Below, piece after piece: positions 42,526 to 52,736 of a stretch of DNA of 64,000 nt. Location of the stretch: positions 1-64,000 of the forward strand of contig JABFGI010000009.1 in the NCBI GenBank assembly GCA_013112535.1. The letters are read 5' to 3'. The DNA comes from Pseudomonadota bacterium. GTDB lineage: Bacteria; Pseudomonadota; Gammaproteobacteria; Eutrophobiales; Eutrophobiaceae. A program made the position numbers and the translations under genes. The number at the start of each line of letters is the position of its first letter. Positions within the stretch are counted from its first letter, which is position 1. Under the pieces are notes generated by a model that was not told the DNA's origin, searched no databases, and saw nothing but the letters and a program-made list of their open reading frames with translations.

Positions 42526-44193
42526 ATGAGCGAGAGTTTTGCCGAACTATTTGAACAAAGCCAAATAGAAAATAAAATGCGTCCTGGCGCAATCATTAGT
42601 GCCATAGTAGTAGACGTTACTTCCGATAATATTGTTGTTAATGCTGGACTTAAGTCCGAAGGCATTATCCCCATAGACCAATTCCATGATGAGCATGGCG
42701 ACCTTGAAGTTGCTTTAGGCGACGAAGTTGATGTTGCGCTTGATTCTATCGAAGACGGATATGGTGTAACCCGTTTATCTCGGGAGAAAGCGAAACGTAA
42801 AATTGCCTGGACAGAACTCGAAAAGGCTCATGAAGCGAATGCTACCGTTGTCGGTGTTATTACCGAACGTGTGAAAGGTGGTTTTACTGTTGATGTTGAT
42901 AAAGTTCGCGCTTTCTTACCGGGCTCATTAGTTGATGTACGCCCTGTACGTGATACCTCTTATTTAGAGGGTAAGCCGCTAGAATTCAAAGTTATTAAAA
43001 TTGATCAGAAACGAAATAATGTTGTTGTTTCTCGTCGAGCAGTTGTTGAAACTGAAAGTAGTGTTGAACGTGATGCATTATTGGAATCATTAAAAGAAGG
43101 TGCATTGGTTAAAGGTGTTGTTAAAAACCTGACTGACTACGGTGCATTCCTTGATTTAGGTGGCATTGATGGTCTTCTTCATATTACCGATATGGCTTGG
43201 AAGCGTGTTAAGAACCCAAGTGAAATCGTTAATATTGGTGATGAAATAGAAGTTAAAGTATTGAAATTTGACCGTGAAAAGAACCGTGTTTCTTTAGGTC
43301 TGAAACAAATGGGTGAAGATCCATGGTTAGATTTAACCCGTCGTTACCCAGAAGGGGCGCGTTTACATGGCAAGATTACCAATCTGGCCGACTATGGTTG
43401 TTTTGTTGAATTAGAAGAAGGTGTTGAAGGTTTGGTTCACGTTTCTGAAATGGATTGGACCAATAAGAACGTTCATCCTTCAAAATTAGTCCATATTGGC
43501 CAAGAAACCGATGTCATTATTCTTGATATTGACCAGGAACGTCGTCGTATTTCTCTTGGCATGAAGCAATGTCAGTCAAATCCTTGGGAACAATTCGCAG
43601 CAACGCATAATAAGGGCGACCGTGTTGTTGGTGTGATCAAATCGATTACTGATTTCGGTATTTTCATCGGACTTGATGGTGGTATCGATGGTCTGGTTCA
43701 TTTATCTGACGTAACCTGGGCTGAGAATTCAGATGATTCAGTTCGTAACTTCAGCAAAGGTGATGAGATTGAAACCGTTGTCCTTGCTGTTGATGCAGAA
43801 CGCGAGCGAATCTCTCTTGGCGTTAAACAACTTGAAAAAGATCCTTTCTCAAACTTTATTGCTGAAAACGCAAAAGGTTCGATTGTTAAAGGTGTGGCAC
43901 AAGACGTGGATCAACGTTTCGTTACGATTGCATTGGGCGATGGTGTTGAAGGTACCTTGAAAGTCAGTGAAATTTCACTGGAAAAAGATATCGATGATGC
44001 ACGCACTGTGATGAAAGAAGGGGATGAAGTTGAGGTCAAAATTACGGCGATTGACCGTAAAAAACGCACGATTAACCTTTCTATCAAGGCAAAAGAAACA
44101 GATGATGAACAGGCAACTGTTAGCGAATATGCACCAGAATCGGGTGGAACAGCCAAATTAGGTGACCTTTTGAAGGAACATTTGGATAAATAG
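42526..44193 (+). CDS. rpsA: 30S ribosomal protein S1
   Basis: A 555-residue protein of six S1/OB-fold repeats, the normal proteobacterial length. Repeat signatures include [11 protein letters not shown] at the start, [19 protein letters not shown] near residue 195, [19 protein letters not shown] near 282, and [19 protein letters not shown] near 368. It binds mRNA on the 30S subunit and melts structured leaders. ihfB follows, as in E. coli. Confidence 0.98.
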   Translation: MSESFAELFEQSQIENKMRPGAIISAIVVDVTSDNIVVNAGLKSEGIIPIDQFHDEHGDLEVALGDEVDVALDSIEDGYGVTRLSREKAKRKIAWTELEKAHEANATVVGVITERVKGGFTVDVDKVRAFLPGSLVDVRPVRDTSYLEGKPLEFKVIKIDQKRNNVVVSRRAVVETESSVERDALLESLKEGALVKGVVKNLTDYGAFLDLGGIDGLLHITDMAWKRVKNPSEIVNIGDEIEVKVLKFDREKNRVSLGLKQMGEDPWLDLTRRYPEGARLHGKITNLADYGCFVELEEGVEGLVHVSEMDWTNKNVHPSKLVHIGQETDVIILDIDQERRRISLGMKQCQSNPWEQFAATHNKGDRVVGVIKSITDFGIFIGLDGGIDGLVHLSDVTWAENSDDSVRNFSKGDEIETVVLAVDAERERISLGVKQLEKDPFSNFIAENAKGSIVKGVAQDVDQRFVTIALGDGVEGTLKVSEISLEKDIDDARTVMKEGDEVEVKITAIDRKKRTINLSIKAKETDDEQATVSEYAPESGGTAKLGDLLKEHLDK

Positions 44194-44303
44194 TTAAATT
44201 TGCTGTTACAAATTGTTTATCTTCTGATAGGATTTAGGAACAATAACAATGGCTTGGCGTGTTTAGAGCAGAAAATCATCGACGCATAACCGAGATAACA
44301 AGC

Positions 44304-44603
44304 ATGACAAAATCTGAACTTATCGAAGTATTGGCAAGACGCCAATCTCAACTGGCTTACAAAGACGTTGAATTGGCAGTTAAAACCATTTTGGAACACA
44401 TGTCCGGTACGCTCTCAAATGGAGAGCGTATCGAGATTCGTGGTTTTGGTAGTTTTTCTCTACATTATCGCCCACCAAGGGTTGGACGAAATCCTAAATC
44501 GGGTGAACCTGTATCGCTGCCGGCCAAGCACGTACCGCATTTCAAGCCGGGCAAGCAGATGCGTGAAAGAGTTAACAACTGTAATAGCCCTATTACTGAC
44601 TAA
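44304..44603 (+). CDS. ihfB: Integration host factor subunit beta
   Basis: DNA-bending histone-like protein that pairs with IhfA. From the ATG at 44304 it has 99 residues: [14 protein letters not shown] at the start, [19 protein letters not shown] near residue 45 and [15 protein letters not shown] with the DNA-intercalating proline region. An upstream in-frame ATG-like start at 44259 would add 15 residues absent from the family, so it was not used. The C-terminus NNCNSPITD is slightly longer than usual. Confidence 0.96.
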   Translation: MTKSELIEVLARRQSQLAYKDVELAVKTILEHMSGTLSNGERIEIRGFGSFSLHYRPPRVGRNPKSGEPVSLPAKHVPHFKPGKQMRERVNNCNSPITD

Positions 44604-44720
44604 TAAATCCCGCATTTTTTCTTTTCCATTTCATCACAGCAATTGTTAGATGTTATAGACTGTCTGTCGTAGTCGTGTACGATCGTTTTAATCTGTGTAG
44701 AACATGTTCTGGAGAGTGTA

Positions 44721-45008
44721 ATGTCCCGTATTGCTAAATTGATTATTGTTTTTGCCATTTTGCTTTCTGGATTGGCATTTCATCTTAAAAATAATCAAAT
44801 CATTGAATTAAATTACTATGTTGGTGTGCTTGATATGCCGCTTTCATGGTTGGTTGTTATTATTTTATTTATTGGCGCATTACTCGGCATACTTGCCAGT
44901 ATGCCAATGATTATAAAATTGAAATCTCAAAAACTTAAACTTGAAAAACAGATAAAAAACAGCGAAAAAGAGATCAACAATCTCCGTGTCATGCCAGTTA
45001 AGGACTAG
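44721..45008 (+). CDS. lapA: Lipopolysaccharide assembly protein LapA
   Basis: A 95-residue inner-membrane protein with two membrane segments (about 4-22 and 41-63) and a cytoplasmic coiled-coil tail (KLKSQKLKLEKQIKNSEKEI), matching LapA/YciS. In E. coli LapA acts with LapB in controlling LpxC and LPS amount. It lies 3 bases before lapB and downstream of ihfB, a conserved arrangement. Confidence 0.9.
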   Translation: MSRIAKLIIVFAILLSGLAFHLKNNQIIELNYYVGVLDMPLSWLVVIILFIGALLGILASMPMIIKLKSQKLKLEKQIKNSEKEINNLRVMPVKD

Positions 45009-45011
45009 TTA

Positions 45012-46184
45012 ATGATTAATGAATTAAACTTACTTTGGCTATTGCTACCTGTTGCTGCATTTAGTGGCTGGTGGATTGGTCGACGCGGGAATAATTCAAA
45101 AGATCGTTCTTCAGGTTCAATAAACCCTGATTATTTCAAAGGATTAAATTTCGTTTTAAATGAGCAACCGGACAAAGCAATAGAAGTCTTTATTCGTATG
45201 CTGGAAGTGGATAGTGAAACTGTTGAAACACATCTCGCTTTAGGCAACTTATTTCGTCGCCGTGGTGAAGTTGATCGGGCAATCCGAATCCATCAAAATT
45301 TAATCGCCAGACCGACATTAAATCGTGAACAGCGTAACAGTGCTTTACTTGAACTTGGCATGGACTATATGCGATCAGGTTTACTTGATCGGGCAGAAGG
45401 CCTTTTTCTAGAGTTAATTAATTCAGGTACCCATCTAAATCAGGCCTATACGCAGCTATTGGAAATATACCAGCAGGAAAAAGATTGGGATAAAGCGATC
45501 ACTATTGCCAGAAAATTGAGCGCAATTTCATTCGAATCATACAATCCCGTCATTGCACAGTTTTATTGTGAGCATGCTGATGCAGCATTGAATGAAGGCA
45601 ATATGCGAGTTGTTAAAGACATGGTTCGCCGAGCAATGAGTTTTGATACAGACTGTGTTCGCGCCAGTTTAATAGAAGCACAAATGCATCAAAAGAATGG
45701 TAAGACAAAACTGGCAATCAAAGCTTATAAGCGAGTTGAATCACAGGATAGCGATTATATTACTGAAGTTCTGATGCCACTCTACGAATGCTATCGTAAC
45801 ATGGATCGCGTTGATGAGTTTGTTGAATACTTGCGAATGCTGGTTAATATTTATGACAATATAAGTATCTTGTTAATGTTGACCGAGTTGATTGCAGAGC
45901 GTGAAGGGGAAAATGCAGCAATCAGATTTATTTCGGATGAATTAAAAAATCGTCCGACAGTGAAAGGTGTTGATAAATTGATCGAATATGCACTGGAAAG
46001 ATCAGAAGGTGAAACGCATGAGCATCTACAAACCATTAAAGACCTGACAGGTCAATTGATTGATGGAAGAGCAATGTATAAATGTAATAGCTGTGGCTTT
46101 GATGCCAAGTCATTACATTGGCAATGTCCTGGTTGTAAAAATTGGGATACCGTTAAACCTGTTTTTGGAGTCGCTGGTGAGTGA
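45012..46184 (+). CDS. lapB: Lipopolysaccharide assembly protein LapB
   Basis: A 390-residue protein with one N-terminal membrane anchor ([20 protein letters not shown]), about eight TPR helices (for example [18 protein letters not shown], near residue 50) and a C-terminal rubredoxin-type metal knuckle with four cysteines (CNSCGF near 357 and CPGCKNWD near 371). It is the adaptor that promotes FtsH degradation of LpxC in E. coli. Its last codons overlap the pyrF start by 8 bases. Confidence 0.95.
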   Translation: MINELNLLWLLLPVAAFSGWWIGRRGNNSKDRSSGSINPDYFKGLNFVLNEQPDKAIEVFIRMLEVDSETVETHLALGNLFRRRGEVDRAIRIHQNLIARPTLNREQRNSALLELGMDYMRSGLLDRAEGLFLELINSGTHLNQAYTQLLEIYQQEKDWDKAITIARKLSAISFESYNPVIAQFYCEHADAALNEGNMRVVKDMVRRAMSFDTDCVRASLIEAQMHQKNGKTKLAIKAYKRVESQDSDYITEVLMPLYECYRNMDRVDEFVEYLRMLVNIYDNISILLMLTELIAEREGENAAIRFISDELKNRPTVKGVDKLIEYALERSEGETHEHLQTIKDLTGQLIDGRAMYKCNSCGFDAKSLHWQCPGCKNWDTVKPVFGVAGE

Positions 46185-46869
46185 TAGTAAAGTCATTGTG
46201 TCGTTAGATTTTCCTGATGGGAAACAAGCTCTGGATCTTTGTCAGAAGTTAGATCCTTCAAGTTGTAAACTAAAAATTGGTAAAGAACTTTTTACCCGGG
46301 AAGGTCCCGACCTCGTTGAAAAATTAATCAAATCGGACTTCGATATTTTTCTGGATTTAAAATATCACGATATACCGAATACCGTTGCCAGTGCCTGTCG
46401 TGCTGCTGCTGACCTGGGTGTGTGGATGTTAAATGTCCATGCTTCTGGTGGTCGTAATATGATGGAAACAGCTATTGAAGCGTTAGATAAAACAACACAT
46501 AAACCTTTATTAATAGCGGTTACAGTATTAACCAGTATGTCACAGGAAGATCTGAGTGAGTTAGGTATAAACCGAACTGTTGATGATCAGGTTCTGCTGT
46601 TAGCAAATCTGGCGAAAGAATCAGGTTTGAATGGTGTTGTTTGTTCAGCTAAAGAAGCAAATCGTATTAAAAATGAATTAGGCAGTGATTTTTGTTTAGT
46701 GACGCCGGGTATTCGTCCAGCCGATTCAAGCAGCGATGATCAAAAACGTATTATGACACCATCTGAGGCCATTGCTGCAGGTAGTCATTATCTTGTTATT
46801 GGTCGACCAATAACAAAAGCAGACGATCCGCTTGTCGCGTTGGAGTCGATTAACGTTTCTATCAGTTAA
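46177..46869 (+). CDS. pyrF: Orotidine 5'-phosphate decarboxylase
   Basis: Last step of UMP synthesis. I choose the GTG at 46177, which follows a GGAG site and gives 230 residues beginning [19 protein letters not shown], the family's usual start; the reading frame is open further upstream only inside lapB. Catalytic residues lie in [12 protein letters not shown] near residue 33 and [12 protein letters not shown] near 62 (the D-x-K-x-x-D set). GIRP near 185 and VIGRPI near 208 bind phosphate. Confidence 0.95.
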   Translation: MSDSKVIVSLDFPDGKQALDLCQKLDPSSCKLKIGKELFTREGPDLVEKLIKSDFDIFLDLKYHDIPNTVASACRAAADLGVWMLNVHASGGRNMMETAIEALDKTTHKPLLIAVTVLTSMSQEDLSELGINRTVDDQVLLLANLAKESGLNGVVCSAKEANRIKNELGSDFCLVTPGIRPADSSSDDQKRIMTPSEAIAAGSHYLVIGRPITKADDPLVALESINVSIS

Positions 46870-46884
46870 GCGTTATTATTATTT

Positions 46885-49800
46885 ATGACAACGTATGAAA
46901 GACAAAATGTATTGTCTCCAAAATTACCTGAGGCAGGTCAAAATAAATCAAACTGGTCACGTTTATACGGAAGTGCGAAATCACTTGCTATTGCCAATAT
47001 GGCAATGCAAACAAAGAAACCTGTTCTGGTTGTTGCCGCCGATGCTATTAGTACAGCTAATGTTGTTAATGAATTAAAAGTCTATATAGAAAATCTAAAG
47101 GAAACTCCGGTAATGGTTTTCCCTGATTGGGAAACCCTGCCTTACGATCCATTTTCGCCATATCAGGATATTATTTCAGAACGTTTACAAACCTTGTTCA
47201 CATTAACCACGTTGAAACAAGGTGTTCTTGTTGTGCCCGTTACTACCATCATGCATCGCTTGTTACCGAGTGATTATTTGTTAGCAAATAGTATGCTGCT
47301 AAATGTTGGACAATCAATCAACATTGAAAGTTTTAGAAAACAATTAAGCCAACAAGGTTACCGTTTTGTTGAACAGGTTACTGAGCATGGTGAAGTCTCT
47401 GTCCGGGGTTCTTTGCTTGATGTCTTTCCAATGGGTGCAAACGATCCTTTTCGAATTGATTTATTTGATGATGAAATTGATAGCATTCGTTTGTTTGATA
47501 TTGAAACGCAACGTTCGACAGATAAAGTTGAATCCATACGTGTCTTACCTGCACGTGAAGTGGCCTTGATTGATGAGGGTATTGCACGTTTTCGTGCTAA
47601 CTGGCGTGCCCGTTTTGAAGGTAACCCCGGTCAATGTCCCATCTATAGCGAAGTTAGTCAGTCAATTGCACCAGCAGGCATCGAATATTATTTACCCTTG
47701 TTCTATGACGAAACCAGCAGCTTGTTTGATTACATGCAAGAAGATGCATTTGTTGTGTTGGATGATGGTATTAAAGAAGCCGCTGAAACGTTTTGGGAAG
47801 ATATAGAATCCCGATATGAACAAAATCATTACGATGTCGAACGCCCAATCTTGCCTCCACGCGATGTGTTTCTGAATACCAATGAGTTATACACTCAATT
47901 AAAACGATTTCCACAAATTCATATTTCAACGCTTTCAACGGACTCTGACTCATCTGTTGTTGAATACGATACTGAAATGCCAACCAATCTTTCTATCGAT
48001 GCACGAGCAAAAGAACCGTTGACCTTGGTAAAACATTTTTTAAATGATTTTAATGGACGTGTATTGATTGCGGCTGAAACTCAGGGGCGACGTGAAACGA
48101 TCATGGAATTGTTTAAACAACATGATGTACCTGTCAAAATTAAACATTGGCAAGAGTTTCTAGATGGTAATGTAAAGTTTGCTATTGCCATTATGCCGAT
48201 TGAAAACGGACTTATTATTCATGAGCCGAACATTGCAATAATTACTGAAGCGCAGTTGTTTGGTGAACGTGTTATGCAACGGCGATTGCGTAAACGTAAA
48301 CAGCAGGATGCTGATGCGGTTGTTCGTAATTTGACTGAATTAAGAACAGGTGCGGCAGTGGTTCACGAAGAACATGGTGTTGGTCGTTATTTAGGTCTGG
48401 TTACGCTGGATATCGGTGGTTTCCTAGGCGAGTTTATTCATCTTGAATATGCTGAAGGTGACAAACTATATGTGCCGGTTGCGGCGCTGGATTATATTTC
48501 TCGTTACACCGGACTGGATCCGGAACACGCACCGTTACATAAGTTGGGCAGTGGTCAATGGCAAAAGGCGAGAAAAAAAGCAGCAGAAAAAATACATGAT
48601 GTTGCTGCTGAATTACTCGAGTTGCATGCACGTCGTGCAGCAAGACAAGGACTATCTTATGAGTTTGACCAGAACGCTTATCAATCATTTACACAAAATT
48701 TTCCTTTTGAAGAAACGCCCGGTCAACAGGATGCCATAGATGCCATGATTGAAGATATGCGTGACGCTAAACCGATGGATAGATTAATTTGTGGTGATGC
48801 CGGTTTTGGTAAAACAGAAGTGGCAATGCGTGCGGCATTTCTAGCGGTTCAGAATAATAAGCAAGTTGCGATTTTGGTACCAACAACATTGCTAGCGCAA
48901 CAGCATTATCAAAATTTCATTGATCGCTTTGCTGACTGGCCGGTGAGAATTGAATTACTATCGCGTTTCAGGACAAAGAAAGAATCCGATGTTGCTTTAG
49001 CCGCAATGGCGGATGGTAAAGCCGATATTGTTATCGGTACACATAAATTATTACAAAGTGATATTAATTTTAAAAATCTCGGTTTGATTATTATTGATGA
49101 AGAGCACCGCTTCGGTGTGCGTCAAAAAGAAAAATTTAAAGCATTACGTGCAGAAATTGATGTACTAACCTTAACAGCAACGCCGATACCAAGAACATTG
49201 AATATGGCGTTATCAGATTTACGCGAACTTTCTATTATTGCCACACCGCCTTCGCGTCGATTAGCAGTTAAGACTTTTGTCAAGGAACGTAGCGACGTAC
49301 TTTTAAAAGAAGCGATGTTGCGCGAGATCAAACGCGGTGGCCAGATTTTTTATTTACATAATGAAGTTAAATCAATTGAAAAGACCGCAGATGAAATAGA
49401 AAAATTGTTGCCTGAAGCTCGAGTTCAGTATGCCCATGGACAAATGCCGGAAAAACAACTCGAGTCCATCATGCTCGACTTTTACCATCGTCGTTTTAAT
49501 GTATTAGTGTGTACAACGATTATCGAAACAGGTATTGATGTCCCCACGGCAAATACCATTATTATTGATCGCGCGGATAAATTTGGTTTGGCACAACTTT
49601 ATCAACTACGTGGGCGTGTAGGGCGTTCCCATCATCGTGCTTATGCGTATTTAATTGTGCCACCACGTAAAGCCATGACCGCCGATGCAATCAAGCGACT
49701 TGAAGCAATAGAAGCCCTGGAAGAATTGGGAATCGGTTTTACCCTGGCTACGCATGATCTTGAAATACGAGGTGCAGGGGAGTTCCTCGGCGAAGGACAA

Positions 49801-50358
49801 AGCGGTCATATTCAGGAAATTGGTTTTGGCTTATACATGGAATTACTCGATAGGGCCGTGCAAGCAATGAAAGAAGGACTGCAACCTGAACTGGATCGTC
49901 CTTTGGATCACGGAGCTGAAATAGATTTGCATGTGCCGGCATTAATCCCGGAAGACTTTTTACCCGATGTACACATTCGTTTGATTATGTACAAACGTAT
50001 TGCCAGCGTAAAATCGAAAGCAGAGCTTAATGAATTGAAAGAAGAAATGATTGATCGATTTGGTTTATTACCCGAACCCGTCAGAAACTTATTTGAGATA
50101 AGTAAACTCAAACAAAAAGCACGACCCTTAGGTATTCGTAAGATTGATCTGGGAATGAATGGTGGGCGTATCTTCTTTGAAGAAAATGCCACAATTGATC
50201 CTAATGGTATTATCCAGTTGATTCAGACAAACCCGTCCAGTTATAAACTGGATGGTCAGGACAAATTAAGGATAATTATGGATTTGGCAGATATAGAAAG
50301 TAGGTTGAATGTACTGAATAATCTTTTTTCTGAAATTACGTTGAAAAACGCGGCATAA
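46885..50358 (+). CDS. mfd: Transcription-repair coupling factor
   Basis: A 1157-residue SF2 translocase that removes stalled RNA polymerase and recruits UvrA. It has an N-terminal UvrB-like region, an RNA polymerase interaction domain (GAAVVHEEHGVGRYLGL near residue 490), helicase motifs (RLICGDAGFGKTEVAMRAAF near 632, DEEHRFGVRQKE near 735, TATPIPRTLNMAL near 765, RGRVGRSHHRAYAY near 910) and a C-terminal TRCF domain. csiV follows after 7 bases, a known pairing. Confidence 0.98.
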   Translation: MTTYERQNVLSPKLPEAGQNKSNWSRLYGSAKSLAIANMAMQTKKPVLVVAADAISTANVVNELKVYIENLKETPVMVFPDWETLPYDPFSPYQDIISERLQTLFTLTTLKQGVLVVPVTTIMHRLLPSDYLLANSMLLNVGQSINIESFRKQLSQQGYRFVEQVTEHGEVSVRGSLLDVFPMGANDPFRIDLFDDEIDSIRLFDIETQRSTDKVESIRVLPAREVALIDEGIARFRANWRARFEGNPGQCPIYSEVSQSIAPAGIEYYLPLFYDETSSLFDYMQEDAFVVLDDGIKEAAETFWEDIESRYEQNHYDVERPILPPRDVFLNTNELYTQLKRFPQIHISTLSTDSDSSVVEYDTEMPTNLSIDARAKEPLTLVKHFLNDFNGRVLIAAETQGRRETIMELFKQHDVPVKIKHWQEFLDGNVKFAIAIMPIENGLIIHEPNIAIITEAQLFGERVMQRRLRKRKQQDADAVVRNLTELRTGAAVVHEEHGVGRYLGLVTLDIGGFLGEFIHLEYAEGDKLYVPVAALDYISRYTGLDPEHAPLHKLGSGQWQKARKKAAEKIHDVAAELLELHARRAARQGLSYEFDQNAYQSFTQNFPFEETPGQQDAIDAMIEDMRDAKPMDRLICGDAGFGKTEVAMRAAFLAVQNNKQVAILVPTTLLAQQHYQNFIDRFADWPVRIELLSRFRTKKESDVALAAMADGKADIVIGTHKLLQSDINFKNLGLIIIDEEHRFGVRQKEKFKALRAEIDVLTLTATPIPRTLNMALSDLRELSIIATPPSRRLAVKTFVKERSDVLLKEAMLREIKRGGQIFYLHNEVKSIEKTADEIEKLLPEARVQYAHGQMPEKQLESIMLDFYHRRFNVLVCTTIIETGIDVPTANTIIIDRADKFGLAQLYQLRGRVGRSHHRAYAYLIVPPRKAMTADAIKRLEAIEALEELGIGFTLATHDLEIRGAGEFLGEGQSGHIQEIGFGLYMELLDRAVQAMKEGLQPELDRPLDHGAEIDLHVPALIPEDFLPDVHIRLIMYKRIASVKSKAELNELKEEMIDRFGLLPEPVRNLFEISKLKQKARPLGIRKIDLGMNGGRIFFEENATIDPNGIIQLIQTNPSSYKLDGQDKLRIIMDLADIESRLNVLNNLFSEITLKNAA

Positions 50359-50365
50359 TAGACAC

Positions 50366-51049
50366 ATGAATCTGATAAAAACGCTATTAATAGTAAGTTT
50401 CCTGATACTTTCTCAATCGGCCCTGGCGGAATCCTGGTATCAGGTTGAAGTCATTGTCTTTGACAGGCTTTATCCCAAACTGGATGGTGAACAATGGCAG
50501 AATGAAGAGTTTAAAATGCGCGATAACATGGTTGAACTAGAACCAGATTCTGTGCAGGGATTGGTTCCCTATATGGTTTTAAATAAAAGTCGTAACCGTC
50601 TGGGCGGTGTTTATCGTGTTTTAAAGTTATCCAGTGAATACCGACCTTTGTATCATGTTTCCTGGCAACAGGAAGCAACCGAACGGCGTGAGTCTCGATA
50701 TGTTCATATTCAGAAACTCGAAGGCAATGCGGTGATGCCTGTAGCTGATACAACAGAATCGACAGAAGAACCCGCTTTTATAGAGGAATTTAATATACCA
50801 GATAGAATCATAGACGGTTCTATCCGTATCAGAAGTGGATTTTATTTACACGCGGATATCGACCTGTCTTATTTCAAACAACTCCCACCGGAAAACAAAG
50901 TCCTTCGTAGCAGCGAAGAATCCTATTCTGGTTTTGATAAAACAGTCATTAAACTAAAAGAAACACGCAAGATTAAACTGAATGAAATTCATTATTTTGA
51001 TCACCCGATGTTTGGAGTGATTCTTCAGGTAAGTCGTTTAACCAATTAG
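50366..51049 (+). CDS. CsiV-family periplasmic protein
   Basis: This 227-residue protein has a signal peptide (LLIVSFLILSQSALA) followed by SWYQVEVIVFDRLYP, the opening of CsiV-family proteins, which bind peptidoglycan and were described in Shewanella. The later YRVLKLSSEYRPLYHVSWQQ and a final YFDHPMFGVILQVSRL also fit. Position directly behind mfd is the usual one. No membrane anchor is seen after the signal. Confidence 0.85.
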   Translation: MNLIKTLLIVSFLILSQSALAESWYQVEVIVFDRLYPKLDGEQWQNEEFKMRDNMVELEPDSVQGLVPYMVLNKSRNRLGGVYRVLKLSSEYRPLYHVSWQQEATERRESRYVHIQKLEGNAVMPVADTTESTEEPAFIEEFNIPDRIIDGSIRIRSGFYLHADIDLSYFKQLPPENKVLRSSEESYSGFDKTVIKLKETRKIKLNEIHYFDHPMFGVILQVSRLTN

Positions 51050-51237
51050 CACGATTACTCGGCTTTAGCATCCTGCGTCGCTCTACCACCTACATCCATG
51101 TAGGCGTACGCTCGACAATATTATTCGTTGAAAATAATCGAATAATGCTCATACACTAGCGCACACTCCTCTTATTAGTTTGTTTTCGCCTCGATTTGTC
51201 TTCGCTCGCTACATCGTGCAATATTAAATAGACAATT
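51050..51237. repeat. Intergenic hairpins downstream of csiV
   Basis: Two hairpins lie between csiV and the PIN gene: CCTACA-TCCA-TGTAGG (51089-51104) and ATTATTCG/CGAATAAT (51120-51146). The first has the same kind of loop (TCC-A/C-T) as the elements near 24.1 and 24.9 kb, so it is probably another member of that repeat type. They may terminate mfd-csiV. Confidence 0.5.
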
Positions 51238-51777
51238 ATGAAACAAAATAAAGAACAACATGTAGGTCTTGATTCGCATTGTCTATCTTATTTACTTGAT
51301 GGTATTGCAGGGGTTAGTTGTCCAACTGATTCTCTCGCACAAGAAAGGATTTCTCTTCTTCGTATTTGGTTCTATAGACCTGGAACATTCTATATTACAG
51401 AAACAGTACTCGCAGAAGTGGCACAAATACGTGATATTTACCGTAGAGAATTACACGATGGTTTCATAAATTCATTGTTTCTTGATTATCCTGTACGTAT
51501 TAGAGCTGAAGTTAAAAACAGAGCTAAGGAGTTCGAAACATATCATCCAAAACATAATGATTGTCTGATCCTTGCTGAAGCTGAAGAATTAAATTTAGAT
51601 ATTCTACTTTCATATGATAATGATTTTTTGAAACGCCTATCAAATGTATCGGAAATTACTCGTTTAATGAAGCCTGTTGATTACTGGGTTAGTCTAAATA
51701 TTCCTAAAGGCTCTCAGCCTGTTACAGTTCCACATCATACTAATCCGTTAAGTAAAGAAACATGGTGGGTTCACTAG
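51238..51777 (+). CDS. Lone PIN-domain protein, possible RNase
   Basis: A 179-residue protein with the acidic quartet of PIN nucleases: Asp12 in GLDSHCLSYLL, Glu60 in TETVLAEV, Asp108 in HNDCLILAEAEEL and Asp127/129 in SYDNDFLKRL. The first 145 residues cover the domain; the tail (PVDYWVSLNIPKG onward) is not part of it. PIN proteins are often VapC-type toxins, but no antitoxin gene lies beside it, so it may be a solitary RNase. No ribosome site is visible upstream. Confidence 0.75.
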   Translation: MKQNKEQHVGLDSHCLSYLLDGIAGVSCPTDSLAQERISLLRIWFYRPGTFYITETVLAEVAQIRDIYRRELHDGFINSLFLDYPVRIRAEVKNRAKEFETYHPKHNDCLILAEAEELNLDILLSYDNDFLKRLSNVSEITRLMKPVDYWVSLNIPKGSQPVTVPHHTNPLSKETWWVH

Positions 51778-51807
51778 GAAAAAAACGTAGTCAGTTTTTA
51801 ATTATTA

Positions 51808-51996
51808 TTATTCATTCTCATGTTTGGGATAAATACTGATTTCATCTTCATTAACATAGACTGATAAATTTATTGGTCGGCAACAGACTTCGCAATCTTC
51901 AATGTATTCTTGTTCGGGGATACTGTGATCGATCACTATTTCGATTGTTTCACCGCAATAAGGACAGGTAATGGTTTTACTTGCTAGTTGGTTCAC
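51808..51996 (-). CDS. CPXCG-motif cysteine-rich protein
   Basis: A 62-residue zinc-ribbon-like protein with TCPYCGETIEI and a second pair in DCEVCCRPINL, the two knuckles of the CPXCG family. An acidic C-terminus follows (EDEISIYPKHENE). Function unknown. It overlaps the end of the phosphorylase gene by 4 bases, so it is translated from the same message. Confidence 0.88.
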   Translation of the reverse strand: MNQLASKTITCPYCGETIEIVIDHSIPEQEYIEDCEVCCRPINLSVYVNEDEISIYPKHENE

Positions 51997-52736
51997 TGTC
52001 TCTCGTGAAACAATGCTGAAAGCAATGTCATGACTTTACCCATGCCTTCCTTGAGATTATTTTCAATGATGTCCATTGTAATAATTTCATCCGTTTTTCC
52101 TGCAGCCCAGTTAACGACTAAAGAACAACAAACGTATTTCATTTCCAGTTCTCTGGCGAGACTGGCTTCGGGCATGCTGGTCATGCCGACGATGTCACAA
52201 CCGTCTTTTTCGTACTTTATAATTTCTGCTGCGGTTTCTAATCGTGGACCCTGTGTTACGGCATAGGTACCAGTTGGATAAATATCGATATTATTTATAT
52301 TTGCCGCATTGATTAATTGTTGACGTAATGATTCGGAATAGGGTGAAGTGAAATCAATGTGCACCACTTCTTTCAGGTTGTCTTCATAAAACGTATCAAT
52401 ACGACCATGCGTGAAATCTATAAGCTGATCCGGAATAACAATACGGCAGGGTGTCATTTCTTGCGTAATACCGCCGACAGCATTAACGGCAATGATTTCG
52501 CTAACATCAGCATCTTTTAATGCTTGTATATTCGCGCGATAATTAATTTTATGTGGTGGAATCGTATGTGGATTGCCATGACGTGGTAAAAATAATATTT
52601 CATTATTATTAAATTTACCGACGATGATTGCCGCTGAAGGTTTTCCCCATTGCGTGTCGGGGTTAATTTCGTCAATAATTTCAAGGCCGTCTAATTGGGT
52701 GAGACCGCTACCGCCGATGATTGCTAATTTAGTCAT
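51993..52736 (-). CDS. S-methyl-5'-thioinosine phosphorylase
   Basis: A purine nucleoside phosphorylase-fold enzyme of the MTAP group, 247 residues: IIGGSGL at the start, FLPRHGNPHTIPPHKINYRAN near 48, GPRLETAAEI near 165 and the purine-site segment VVNWAAGK near 207. MTAPs that use adenine carry a D-x-D/W pattern here, while the Asn/Ala form seen here is that of the Pseudomonas methylthioinosine enzyme, which needs prior deamination. That fits mtaD and mtnA at 31-34 kb. The substrate remains an inference. Confidence 0.82.
   Translation of the reverse strand: MTKLAIIGGSGLTQLDGLEIIDEINPDTQWGKPSAAIIVGKFNNNEILFLPRHGNPHTIPPHKINYRANIQALKDADVSEIIAVNAVGGITQEMTPCRIVIPDQLIDFTHGRIDTFYEDNLKEVVHIDFTSPYSESLRQQLINAANINNIDIYPTGTYAVTQGPRLETAAEIIKYEKDGCDIVGMTSMPEASLARELEMKYVCCSLVVNWAAGKTDEIITMDIIENNLKEGMGKVMTLLSALFHERQ

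Noticed and set aside
46060-46176. A longer pyrF frame opening at 46060
   Set aside because: The extra residues lie within the lapB zinc-knuckle coding sequence and do not match PyrF; the GTG at 46177 does.
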